A stretch of 64,000 nucleotides of DNA from Promethearchaeota archaeon (GCA_019058445.1 JAHPZA010000006.1:1017063-1081062), one strand, 5' to 3'; positions 35,670 to 43,878 are shown, counted from the first letter of the stretch. The notes: a model not told the origin generated them from the letters alone. Translations and numbers: made by a program.

Positions 35670-36569
35670 TTACTTTTTTGTTTTCATTCGTTCTTCAAAT
35701 AAATATATGTCTTGGAGAGCTTTGGATTTTAAGCTATATTCCTCCTCTTTCTCAGGTTGCATCAATTCCTTTGAGAGTTCTGCTGCTCGAAGATAAAATA
35801 TATATGCAGAATGAAAATTCTCATTTCTGAGTGCGCTTCTTGCTTCTTTTACTATATTGTCTCGTTTTTTCGTTAAATCTGGAATATTAAAAGATAATTT
35901 GGCCCTCTCATTTAATGATTTCGCAAGTTCTTTTTCTAAAAGTTCTTCCGCAGCTTCTGCTGCTTTTTTATACTGTTTTGAAGCTTTTTCATAATCCAAG
36001 TCCTTTAAAGCATCTTCCGCAGATTGATAATAATAAGTAATTTTCGTATGGTCATTATTTTCAATTTTCTCTAATAATTCTTGAGCAATTCTTCTTTCTT
36101 TTTTACCTCCGCTTAGCATTTCTTTAGTTCGGTTAATTATACTTTCTTTTAGGGCTTCAGGGTCTAGAATATCTGTCAATGTTTCCAAAAACTCATGGTA
36201 AATTTCCTTTAATTTGGGTTGAAATTCTTCTTTAGTCATATCAAGCAGGTTAATCTGTTCTAAAGCTACCGCAGTATTCTTTAAAGGTGTTCTTAGTTTT
36301 TCGGGATCATCACTTTCACTTAATAATATACCAACTATAAGTCCAAGAGCTTTTCGACTTAATTTTCCTTTGAATTTATGAATATATGAAACTAAATGAT
36401 GATCTTTTAATTTTAATATCGTATATTCATTTTTTGAATGGTCTAAATTTAGTCTCAAGTATAAATCGCTTGTAATGTTAAAGTCTGATGTACTTTCCTT
36501 AAAGTAATAACCTAACACATTATATTCAGATTCACTATTGAGTAATATTACAAAACATCCAACTGGCAT
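35670..36569 (-). CDS. Longin/roadblock-like N-terminus plus TPR-like helical repeat protein
   Basis: 299 residues. The first hundred look like a mixed alpha/beta module (CFVILLNSESEYNVLGYYF, EYTILKLKDHHLVSYIHKF) suggestive of a longin- or roadblock-type fold. The second half consists of paired helices with TPR-like spacing (DALKDLDYEKASKQYKKAAE, ARSALRNENFHSAYIFYLRA). It is the last gene of a group with two short coiled-coil proteins directly upstream, 68 bases away. TPR and coiled-coil partners suggest a protein complex. Family not recognised; the N-terminal fold is a guess. Confidence 0.65.
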   Translation of the reverse strand: MPVGCFVILLNSESEYNVLGYYFKESTSDFNITSDLYLRLNLDHSKNEYTILKLKDHHLVSYIHKFKGKLSRKALGLIVGILLSESDDPEKLRTPLKNTAVALEQINLLDMTKEEFQPKLKEIYHEFLETLTDILDPEALKESIINRTKEMLSGGKKERRIAQELLEKIENNDHTKITYYYQSAEDALKDLDYEKASKQYKKAAEAAEELLEKELAKSLNERAKLSFNIPDLTKKRDNIVKEARSALRNENFHSAYIFYLRAAELSKELMQPEKEEEYSLKSKALQDIYLFEERMKTKK

Positions 36570-36637
36570 TTAAAATATCACCTTGAATAGTAATACGATC
36601 TACAAATATATTAAGAGTTAAAAAGAAAATATTAATG

Positions 36638-37057
36638 TTATTTTCTACTTAATAAAATACGATTAGTTTCCTCTCTTATAGAACGGATAATAGAAAGTAA
36701 TTGAGCATAATATAGATTGTTAGCAACTGATTTTTCTCCTTCTCGAATTTTATCAATTGCTTCCTTTTCTTGCTTTAAAATTGCCTCGACCGATTTTTTA
36801 GTCCAGAGTTCTTCGATTTTTTCACCCACTTCTTTCGAAAGCTCATTTATCGATTTGGATGATTGCACTCTAAATTGTTTTAGGATTTCCACTATGAGTC
36901 GTATGTTCTCCGTTAAGCTTACTATTTCTTCGCTAAATCTTAGGCTCATCGAGTTAATGGAGGTATTCATGTTCTGTAGCTGTGCAATAGTTCCATCTAA
37001 AGATTGAGTAATTGCGTTTATCTTCTGTATCATCTCTTCCAATAACACCTCGGCCAT
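36638..37057 (-). CDS. Coiled-coil protein B of a three-gene cluster
   Basis: 139 residues, almost entirely heptad-like helix (INAITQSLDGTIAQLQNM, EIVSLTENIRLIVEILKQF), without cysteines or membrane segments. Composition and layout resemble the upstream 146-residue gene, to which it is joined by a two-base gap, so the two may be distant paralogues that form a hetero-coiled coil. The downstream gene encodes a TPR-like protein. Function unknown; a structural or scaffold role is inferred from the coiled coil. Confidence 0.7.
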   Translation of the reverse strand: MAEVLLEEMIQKINAITQSLDGTIAQLQNMNTSINSMSLRFSEEIVSLTENIRLIVEILKQFRVQSSKSINELSKEVGEKIEELWTKKSVEAILKQEKEAIDKIREGEKSVANNLYYAQLLSIIRSIREETNRILLSRK

Positions 37058-37059
37058 TT

Positions 37060-37500
37060 TCAGCCACTCACCTCCTCCTTTTCTTCGGTCTCTACTTGAG
37101 TAAGAGACTCTTTCATCTGTTTTACAGAGTCAATAGCCTCAGAGAGTAATAAATTTACAGTGTCTTGATTTAATACCTCCTGTGCTAATTTTTCAAAATT
37201 TTGGAGATTTTTTAGTATATTTTCAAAAGAATCAAGAGCAAGTCCTTTCTTGACCTTTTCCAACTCGTGAGTAACCCCTTCTCCTATTTCCTTGATCGCA
37301 TCAATATGAATTGTTTGAGTCACATTTATCTCATTTGAAAAATCTGATATTCTTTCATTCAAATTAGATATTTTAGTCTCTATATTCTGATTTAATTCAT
37401 CTAAGGAGGTTTTTAAAGCCTGAATGGCTTGTCCTAATTGTGCGATTCGCTGATAAATAGATTGAAGCAAGTCTTGAAGCATTTCAGCCGTTGTAAACAC
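37060..37500 (-). CDS. Coiled-coil protein A of a three-gene cluster
   Basis: 146 residues of continuous amphipathic helix (LLQSIYQRIAQLGQAIQALK, KISNLNERISDFSNEINVTQ) with a short acidic end (VETEEKEEVSG). First of three minus-strand genes: coiled coil A, coiled coil B two bases later, then the TPR-like protein. The I/L spacing in heptads and the prefoldin-like length make a prefoldin- or tropomyosin-like assembly thinkable, but no specific family is recognised. Confidence 0.7.
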   Translation of the reverse strand: MFTTAEMLQDLLQSIYQRIAQLGQAIQALKTSLDELNQNIETKISNLNERISDFSNEINVTQTIHIDAIKEIGEGVTHELEKVKKGLALDSFENILKNLQNFEKLAQEVLNQDTVNLLLSEAIDSVKQMKESLTQVETEEKEEVSG

Positions 37501-37692
37501 CTTTTTTTATTCTATTTAGAGATAATTTTAAGCTATAGTATTAATCTAATTTAAAACACTAATGTTTTTATTAAATTTAAATGTATCTTGACTCTAAATA
37601 TAAAAAAATTTTTATTTTTTTTATCCTTTTGAGTTTTAAAGATATAATTAATTATATCATTTATTGAATATAATTAAGCTTACAATAGATTA

Positions 37693-37855
37693 GCTCCCGT
37701 AGCTCAGCTTGGTTAAAGCGCGGGTCTTATAAGGCCCTATAGACATACATAGAATTTAAAGAAGATTTTCGTGTCTATACTGCATAAACGCCCGAGATCG
37801 GGGGTTCGAATGGGTTTTTTGATTTAAAGAAACCCCGATATTCCCCCCGGGAGCA
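37693..37855 (+). tRNA. tRNA-Ile(UAU) with two introns
   Basis: Acceptor GCTCCCG/CGGGAGC (37693-37699 and 37848-37854), A73 at 37855, no encoded CCA. The anticodon stem is CGGGT/GCCCG, with anticodon TAT at 37728-37730. A 57-nt insertion (37732-37788) at 37/38 contains a perfect eight-pair helix TATAGACA/TGTCTATA. A 31-nt insertion (37811-37841) lies in the T-loop between TTCGAA and T60, with inner helix GGGTTT/AAACCC and central pairs TCG/CGA. The spliced tRNA has 75 nt. UAU is an unusual archaeal Ile anticodon; most archaea read AUA with a CAU tRNA modified by TiaS. The isotype is from the anticodon and A73 only. Confidence 0.85.
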
Positions 37856-37909
37856 GTTATTATTCCTATAATTTGAATAAATATTTTTTTTTTGGTTACT
37901 TTAGTGATT

Positions 37910-38413
37910 TTATGTTTTAAGATGCTTTTTAAAAATGACTTTGGGGTTATTTATTTTATAATAATTAAGGGTTACTGGAATTCCATCAATTTCTCCATCT
38001 CCGGGTTCAATTATGAATCCTAACCTAACATGAAATTTAATTGAATCTTTATTTATAGGAGATGTAGCTGCATGAATAACTGTACGATTGTTGAGATTAC
38101 ATAGATTAAAAAACTTCTTATAAAGAGAGAGGCCTAGACCCTTTTTTCGGAAATGGGGATGAATTCCTATAAAATGAATATATGCTTCATTTGAAAAATA
38201 TTGTGAAAAAAAACCAATTAAAAATCCAACAATTTCTCCACCTTTCTCTGCGATAAAAATAGTATCTCTAAAATGAATGAAAAATATTTTTAGAATTAAG
38301 CTAGTTAAATCACGGCCATTCCACCATAATGGTTGTACTTTAATTATTTTTTCAAAATCCAATGGATTTCCATTACGAATGGTAATATCATTAAGATTTG
38401 AATCTTGATTCAT
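37910..38413 (-). CDS. GNAT-family N-acetyltransferase
   Basis: 167 residues. The acetyl-CoA loop is HPHFRKKGLGLSLYKKFFNL (R/Q-x-x-G-x-G/A type), preceded by the strand EAYIHFIGI and followed by VIHAATSPINKDSIKFHVRLGF, where the last part is the usual motif B. The start IRNGNPLDFEKIIKVQPLWW is the family's first strand and helix. Substrate unknown; could acetylate a protein N-terminus or a small molecule. Stands alone downstream of the convergent tRNA-Ile. Confidence 0.88.
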   Translation of the reverse strand: MNQDSNLNDITIRNGNPLDFEKIIKVQPLWWNGRDLTSLILKIFFIHFRDTIFIAEKGGEIVGFLIGFFSQYFSNEAYIHFIGIHPHFRKKGLGLSLYKKFFNLCNLNNRTVIHAATSPINKDSIKFHVRLGFIIEPGDGEIDGIPVTLNYYKINNPKVIFKKHLKT

Positions 38414-38502
38414 AAATTAAATAAAATACTGTGAAATTAGTAAGTTTTCATTTCGTAATTGGACGAAAATTAAAACTTTAGAATAGGATAATTGAGAGGT
38501 AT

Positions 38503-39183
38503 TTATTTTTCCAAATTCACAGAAATTAAATTCAGAAGCCATTTTTTAATTTGCATTAAATTCTTTAATAAACCGGGTTGAAAATTTTCAGGGAAGTTTT
38601 TCTCTTGTTCTAAATTCTGAGTGGTAGTCATCCATTTATTCAATGCTAATTGGACTAAACTGGCGCCTTCTGCTTCCATGAACATTGGGACTACGGCAGC
38701 AGATTCTCTTGCGTCACCTATAGCGAAATAGATTTTTCTATTAATTCCTTTAAGCATAACTAAATTGGCACATTCATCAATTTTACGCTCTACTAAAATT
38801 GATTTTAGAATCTGAGTTTTTTGATCTTTTTCTTTCGCAGAATAAATTAATTTTCTTGTTTCAAGGGCTGGTTTAATCTCGTTTATTAATTTATCTCCGG
38901 TATTTCCCTCGGCAAAATATTTCCTTAATACAATATGATCATCTAACGCTTCAATGGAAATAAATTTTTTAGTATTTGAATAAAGGATTGCTTTTGATCC
39001 CGCCTTATTTTCATCTTGAGATAATTTAATAAATATATTTCTCATACTAACCGAATTATTTGTATGATAAGCTAATTCGAACATTTCTCTATGGTTTACG
39101 GGAGTATATTCCAGTGTAAATTCCGTTTTGGACCATTGGCTGATAATTGTGTTGTTATATTGGTCTAATAACCGATTTTCCAT
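38503..39183 (-). CDS. Hypothetical protein (226 aa)
   Basis: Soluble, with no signal or membrane segment. Strand-rich and helical stretches alternate (TKKFISIEALDDHIVLRKYF; KSILVERKIDECANLVMLKG; RKIYFAIGDARESAAVVPMF). The last part (AEGASLVQLALNKWM) is helical. I do not recognise a family. It precedes the GNAT gene by 90 bases and follows SepSecS by about 190 bases, all on the minus strand, so it may share transcripts with either. Any link to selenocysteine synthesis would be guesswork. Confidence 0.6.
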   Translation of the reverse strand: MENRLLDQYNNTIISQWSKTEFTLEYTPVNHREMFELAYHTNNSVSMRNIFIKLSQDENKAGSKAILYSNTKKFISIEALDDHIVLRKYFAEGNTGDKLINEIKPALETRKLIYSAKEKDQKTQILKSILVERKIDECANLVMLKGINRKIYFAIGDARESAAVVPMFMEAEGASLVQLALNKWMTTTQNLEQEKNFPENFQPGLLKNLMQIKKWLLNLISVNLEK

Positions 39184-39374
39184 AATAAAAAACTCTTTTG
39201 AAGTGTATTTCTTTACAATATTTTAGAACAGATTTTAAAATTAAGATTGTTGTTGAATAAATTCTAATAATTATTATCTAAACAATAATATTTATACTTT
39301 TTAATTATTGTTATTTTTAATTTCATTATTGGAAAGATGGTAATTATATTTTCATATAAAGTATTATGACATAA

Positions 39375-40730
39375 CTATAATACAACTTGCTTGTAAGCTT
39401 TTTCAAACCGTTCAACTGCAAAAGATACATCTTCTTGCTTAGCTCCAATCGCAGCATTCATCACAATATAGGGTGTTGGGTAATATTTACAACAAGTTCC
39501 AAAAATAGATTCGCCAGAACTGTAGACTCTTGGTCCTGTTACTCTTAAATTGTATAAAGCACCTCCAAGTGCGGTTAATTGCTCTTTTTTTAGGTTATCA
39601 AGAGAAACTGCTACTGCCACAGGATTAAATATTTCTAATACTCTTTCATTAATGGTTTTTGCGGTTTCTCTTAATTTTTCTTCTAGAAGGTTACGATTAA
39701 ATTGTTGCTGTTCAATTAGTTTTTGATATCCATTGATTCCTAAAGATAGCATAGAAATTAAAAAATTGACCACAGGAGTAGCAGATGCTCGACCCGCATA
39801 TGCCTGACTGATTTTTGTTATCACTTCTTCCCGAGGTGAGGCAATGACTGCACCACCGACTGGTGTGAGGAAATTTTTATCAGTAGATTGAATGATTACA
39901 TCAACTCTTCCCGCATCTATTGCAGATCGTATTAATTTCATCCATTCCGGGCTTTGTACTCCGTATGCATTAATTATGATATGCAGGAGTTTTTTGTCTT
40001 TGGCAAATTTGCTAATTTCTTTAATATCATCATGTTCCCGTGGAGGGAAGAAACTGGTTAAAGAGATAATTGCGAAACATTCTGAATCTAAGTTTTCCTT
40101 AATATCTTCTATGGGAATCCTTACCGCATCGCCAAATACTTTTCCTTCAATTATTTTTGGCGTAAATCCCATTAAAGCAATAGCTTTTAAAAGCGATTTA
40201 TGGTCTACTTGTGGTACTAATATTTTAGTCTTCTTAGAGCGAAATTCTGGTTTTAACGCTCCTAAAGATAAGGCTAAAGACATCCCAGTACATAAGGGGA
40301 TGACTATTACCTTACTAATATTAGGCAATCCAAAGTTTTTCAGAAAATTTCGAGCTAAATAATTGGTAAGTTCATACATTATGGACCCTCCAGGTGCTTT
40401 TGGCTGGGGTGCCGTTAAAAATCCGCTTCTGCCTACTCCATGACAAAACCCCGCGCTAGTTTTAAGATGTAGTCTAGACGCAATTCGAGCTTCTCTTTCC
40501 CCAACTCTACTTGCTTGAGAATCTTTATCAGTGTCCATGTTTGAAAGCGTTTGAAGTAAGAATTCAATTTGATCATCGCTCCAAGGTTCTTTAGGAACGT
40601 TTTTCTGTTCGAATAAAATCTTTATTGGTTTTAAGAACTCATTCAGTACTAACTGCCCTCTTTTGAGCATATTTTCAGGAATTTGAGTTTGACTAAAATA
40701 ATCTATAATTTTACTATAATCTACCAACAT
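39375..40730 (-). CDS. spcS: O-phosphoseryl-tRNA(Sec) selenium transferase (SepSecS)
   Basis: 451 residues, the size of archaeal/eukaryotic SepSecS. Motifs are ASRLHLKTSAGFCHGVGRSG and TAPQPKAPGGS near residues 90-115 (substrate phosphate and tetramer region), and STDKNFLTPVGGAV, whose lysine near 285 should bind pyridoxal phosphate. It converts Sep-tRNA(Sec) to Sec-tRNA(Sec) with selenophosphate. The tRNA(Sec) gene is 2 kb upstream on the same strand and selB is 6.3 kb away. PSTK, needed to make Sep-tRNA(Sec), is not in the window. The dihydroxy-acid dehydratase gene lies between it and the tRNA. Confidence 0.96.
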   Translation of the reverse strand: MLVDYSKIIDYFSQTQIPENMLKRGQLVLNEFLKPIKILFEQKNVPKEPWSDDQIEFLLQTLSNMDTDKDSQASRVGEREARIASRLHLKTSAGFCHGVGRSGFLTAPQPKAPGGSIMYELTNYLARNFLKNFGLPNISKVIVIPLCTGMSLALSLGALKPEFRSKKTKILVPQVDHKSLLKAIALMGFTPKIIEGKVFGDAVRIPIEDIKENLDSECFAIISLTSFFPPREHDDIKEISKFAKDKKLLHIIINAYGVQSPEWMKLIRSAIDAGRVDVIIQSTDKNFLTPVGGAVIASPREEVITKISQAYAGRASATPVVNFLISMLSLGINGYQKLIEQQQFNRNLLEEKLRETAKTINERVLEIFNPVAVAVSLDNLKKEQLTALGGALYNLRVTGPRVYSSGESIFGTCCKYYPTPYIVMNAAIGAKQEDVSFAVERFEKAYKQVVL

Positions 40731-40883
40731 ATATCACGATATTTAGCGAGTAGTATTCGATAATCTTATTTTATATCAAATACAAATTATAAAGTCTTTA
40801 TTTTAAATAATTCTTTTACTATTTTTTTAAAAAAATCAATTTATATTTTAAATTACCATTGGGAATTAAATATGACAATGCGG

Positions 40884-42596
40884 CTATAGATGTCGTTTTA
40901 GCATTGCTCCCTCGTGAAATTGGGTGGCATTTTGATGCCACGCCACAAGCACACCTTCTTTTATTCTTGGTTTAGGAGGTACAAACTCTTTAAGTCTTTG
41001 CGCTATTTCAGATTCATCTAATTTTACATCCACTCTTTTATTTTTCAAACTTATGGTGATGCTATCCCCATCCTTTACAGCAGCCAATGGACCTCCTACG
41101 TACGCTTCAGGAGAGACGTATCCTACATAAAGAGCACCTTCTGTTGCTCCAGAGAATCTACTGTCTGCTACAACTGCGACATCATTTAGTCCTAAAGCAT
41201 CAAGCAATAAGACAATTTTAAAGTTTTCAGAAAATCCTGGACCACCTCTTGGTCCTTGATATCGAATAACCATAACATCTCCGGATTGAACTTTTCCTTG
41301 TAAAATCCCCATTAAAGCATTTATTTGAGTATCGAAGCATTTGGCAGAACCAGTAAATTCTGCTAATTTGGATCCAACTACAGTATGTCGGAGTAAGCTT
41401 CCCTTAGGGGCGAGATTTCCTTTTAATACTACAATGCCGCCAGTCGGAAATATGGGATCTTCTAAGGATCTGATAATTTGAGAATCTTTAACTTGAACAT
41501 TATGTAAATTGTCTGATAACTCTACTCCTTTCACGGTAAGACAATTTAGATTTAGAACTGGTTTAAGTCTTGCCATCAGACTCATAACTCCTCCGGCGTG
41601 ATGAAAATCCACCATGGAATAAGGTCCACTAGGGCGTAATGGACTTATGTAGGGAGTAGTTTCGCTTATTTGTTGAATAGTATCTACAGTGAAATCAATA
41701 TTCATGCTCTTCGCAAGTGAAAGCAAGTGTAAAATACCGTTTGTAGAGCCAGAAACTGCCATGATACATCGGAATGCATTAGAAATTGATTGTTTAGTCA
41801 TAAGTTTCTTCAACTTCAATTTTGACTTTACCATATCCATAATAACATGACCAGTCTCTCTTGATTGGCGAATTTTCTCCATATCATTTCCCGGAGTAGT
41901 CGAAACACCAGGGAGGCATAGACCCATGGCTTCTGTGGCTATCATGGTTGTATTTGCTGTAGTAAGTTCTGGACATGCCCCACAACCTGTAATCCAACAT
42001 GATTCCATGTTATTGATTTCTTCAAAGAATTCCTCCTCTTTTAATTCGCCAGAAAGTACCATATTGAGCCCTTTTATGATTATGTTAGTAGGAAACACAA
42101 TTTCAGCGTCGCGCCATTTTCCTGGAGTTGCAGGACCTCCTAAAAGGAAGATCGTGGGCAAATTTAGTCTTGCGGCACCTAACCACATACCAGGCACAAT
42201 TTTATCGCATGTACCAATACAAACGAGACCGTCAGCTCTGTAATTCATCATCTGAATTTCAATTGAATCTGCGATTGCCTCTCTCTGCGGTAAATCATAG
42301 AGAAGGGTAATATCATCCGTAGCTGGGCTTTTTGCATACCCCGCACAAGGACCAATAACATTAAATTCAATAGGCGTACCGCCTGCCGCATACACACCTT
42401 CTTTTACATGTCTCGCAAGCTCTCGCAAATGAACATGACCAACACCAGCATCTTGCATAGAATTAGCGATTGCAATTATTGGTTTTTCAAGATCCTTATC
42501 TATATATCCAGACGCTTTCCAATAAAATCTATGAGCTTCGATCTTATTTAATATCTTTTGAGCTTTTGAAATCTGTTCAGATGTAAGTTTAACCAT
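40884..42596 (-). CDS. ilvD: Dihydroxy-acid dehydratase (IlvD/Edd family)
   Basis: 570 residues. Fe-S and Mg ligands are visible in CDKIVPGMWLGAARLN and TGCGACPELTTANTTM, plus PCAGYAKSPATDD; the C-terminal RYQGPRGGPGF and ADSRFSGATEG complete the family pattern. DHAD dehydrates 2,3-dihydroxy-isovalerate/methylvalerate in branched-chain amino acid synthesis. No other ilv or leu genes are nearby, and family members also act on sugar acids, so the substrate is likely but not certain. It sits between SepSecS and tRNA(Sec). Confidence 0.92.
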   Translation of the reverse strand: MVKLTSEQISKAQKILNKIEAHRFYWKASGYIDKDLEKPIIAIANSMQDAGVGHVHLRELARHVKEGVYAAGGTPIEFNVIGPCAGYAKSPATDDITLLYDLPQREAIADSIEIQMMNYRADGLVCIGTCDKIVPGMWLGAARLNLPTIFLLGGPATPGKWRDAEIVFPTNIIIKGLNMVLSGELKEEEFFEEINNMESCWITGCGACPELTTANTTMIATEAMGLCLPGVSTTPGNDMEKIRQSRETGHVIMDMVKSKLKLKKLMTKQSISNAFRCIMAVSGSTNGILHLLSLAKSMNIDFTVDTIQQISETTPYISPLRPSGPYSMVDFHHAGGVMSLMARLKPVLNLNCLTVKGVELSDNLHNVQVKDSQIIRSLEDPIFPTGGIVVLKGNLAPKGSLLRHTVVGSKLAEFTGSAKCFDTQINALMGILQGKVQSGDVMVIRYQGPRGGPGFSENFKIVLLLDALGLNDVAVVADSRFSGATEGALYVGYVSPEAYVGGPLAAVKDGDSITISLKNKRVDVKLDESEIAQRLKEFVPPKPRIKEGVLVAWHQNATQFHEGAMLKRHL

Positions 42597-42697
42597 GATA
42601 ACATCTTAATCGTATTACTTTAAAAAATTATCGATAATGTATCTTATCTTGATTATAAGCTCAAAAATTTCAGATAATCTCTTGAAGGATGAGAAAA

Positions 42698-42855
42698 TGG
42701 CGGCCCTCGAGGAGATTTTCAAAATGTAGGGTATTTCCCAACGATTATCGAACTCCTATCCCTCCGCAGGATAACTGGGTTTGAAGCCCAGCGTCAGAGA
42801 CCACTTATCGTTGGAGATCGAACCGATCTCAATACAATTCCGACCGTCAAGGGCC
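42698..42855 (-). tRNA. selC: tRNA-Sec(UCA), with D-loop and T-loop insertions
   Basis: A nine-pair acceptor GGCCCTTGA/TCGAGGGCC (42847-42855 and 42702-42710), G73 and an encoded CCA (42698-42700). The T-stem has four pairs (GGAG/CTCC), giving the 9/4 fold of archaeal and eukaryotic tRNA(Sec). The anticodon stem-loop is CTGGG-CTTCAAA-CCCAG, with UCA at 42782-42784. Variable stem TATCC/GGATA. D-stem GTCGGA/TCTGAC encloses 40 nt that include a perfect hairpin GAGATCG-GTT-CGATCTC, probably an intron of about 30 nt. The T-loop holds a 31-nt insertion (42716-42746) between TTCGAT and the last T. The mature length would be near 95 nt. Confidence 0.88.
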
Positions 42856-42885
42856 ATATTAAATAATAAAATTTAGTGTGTTAAA

Positions 42886-42953
42886 AGAAATTTATGGTTT
42901 ATTATTCAAATTATACTATTTTATAATCTTCAGTTTCTTCAGGTTTTTTGCCT
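42886..42953. repeat. Degenerate direct repeat, left copy
   Basis: About 68 bases strongly similar to 43705-43771 (tatggtttattatt...ggttttttgcct). In the right copy this is the 3' end of a small minus-strand gene. Here the same coding end (GKKPEETEDYK) remains, but the rest of the gene is missing. It marks a duplicated and decayed locus. Confidence 0.65.
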
Positions 42954-42976
42954 AAAATTAGCAGCAGGACTTCTGA

Positions 42977-43189
42977 AGAGTATTAAAAATCATACTGATT
43001 GTTGATATTGTCGTCGCGATTTACTATGGCATGCTATATCTGCTGATGCCGGAGCTCTATTATCAAATGAATGATGTTCCTGCGTTTGATCTTCATATGT
43101 GGCGGCTTTTCACCATAGGGATTTTTATAGTGATTATTATAGAAAATGATAAGTTTTTATCAATAATTGTAAGGTTAAAATATCTTTAA
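42977..43189 (+). pseudogene. Fragment of a membrane-protein gene
   Basis: An open frame of 70 codons without a start codon encodes two hydrophobic segments (LKIILIVDIVVAIYYGMLYL and WRLFTIGIFIVIII) around a short polar loop. It stops just before the intact four-helix membrane-protein gene. It looks like the remains of a small membrane protein; GC content is slightly higher than the neighbours. No family assigned. Confidence 0.45.
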
Positions 43190-43205
43190 ATCTTAAATTT
43201 AGTGT

Positions 43206-43661
43206 ATGGAAGAAACCAAAAATTTCACTAAAAAATCACAGGAATTACAATATATAATCCTTTCTTTTATCTTTTGGGTAATTGTTGAATATATTACTGT
43301 ATGGCATGCTAGATTAGCTGAATGGATCTCTTATATGCCATTTATTCTATTTTTATATTTGGGTATAATTCTAATATTTTACATTTTTATTAAAAAAGAT
43401 TGGAGCGAAAAAAGACTTTTTATTGTTATGTTGATTGTAATGTATGTTTTTGAGATTTTTATTTGGTTTAATCCTCTTCTTTTTAATCTTTTTCTTTTTA
43501 TACCAGGTTCGCTTCTTTTAATTAGTATTTGGGGTTGTTTAACTTTCATTCCATTATGGATTGTTAATAGAACTTTAAAAGAACATAAATGGCAGGTCAT
43601 ATGTTATTTGTTTTGGATTCTAGTCGCTCTCATAATGATAATATTGGTATTGAGTTCTTAA
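43206..43661 (+). CDS. Four-helix membrane protein (151 aa)
   Basis: Four hydrophobic segments near residues 15-35, 40-60, 75-110 and 125-150, with a cytoplasmic basic loop (KKDWSEKRLF). Histidine and tryptophan in helix 1-2 (VWHARLAEWISYMPF) are the only conspicuous polar membrane residues. Not recognised. The gene lies between two copies of a degenerate repeat, beside a fragment of another membrane gene, which indicates a recently rearranged region. Confidence 0.6.
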   Translation: MEETKNFTKKSQELQYIILSFIFWVIVEYITVWHARLAEWISYMPFILFLYLGIILIFYIFIKKDWSEKRLFIVMLIVMYVFEIFIWFNPLLFNLFLFIPGSLLLISIWGCLTFIPLWIVNRTLKEHKWQVICYLFWILVALIMIILVLSS

Positions 43662-43704
43662 CAATTTATCGACAATGACAAATTTTTACTAACTATTGAA
43701 AAAA

Positions 43705-43771
43705 GAAATATATGGTTTATTATTAAAATTAAACTACTTTATAATCTTCACTATCTTCTGGTTTTTTGCCT
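43705..43771. repeat. Degenerate direct repeat, right copy
   Basis: Matches 42886-42953 over its length. It covers the 3' end and downstream flank of the 47-residue basic gene on the minus strand. Together with the left copy it brackets about 750 bases holding a membrane-gene fragment and an intact membrane gene. Confidence 0.65.
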
Positions 43772-43878
43772 TTCTGTGGAAAGATTCGATGCCTTAATTT
43801 TTTCCTTTTCTTTAACACTACACCGTATTCAACACTTTCATTTTCTTTAGATTCCTTTCTCTTTCTCGTGGGGCTCAT
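43735..43878 (-). CDS. Small basic protein (47 aa)
   Basis: 47 residues: MSPTRKRKESKENESVEYGV, then VLKKRKKLRHRIFPQKGKKP and the ending EDSEDYK. Very basic in the middle, acidic at the end, and probably nucleic-acid binding and disordered. A truncated second copy exists at 42905-42953, whose ending keeps the same pattern, which argues for real coding sequence. Not recognised as a family. It is convergent with the four-helix membrane protein gene. Confidence 0.5.

Noticed and set aside
39892..40362. 156-codon plus-strand frame opposite SepSecS
   Set aside because: Shadow of the SepSecS coding sequence, whose motifs are unambiguous.
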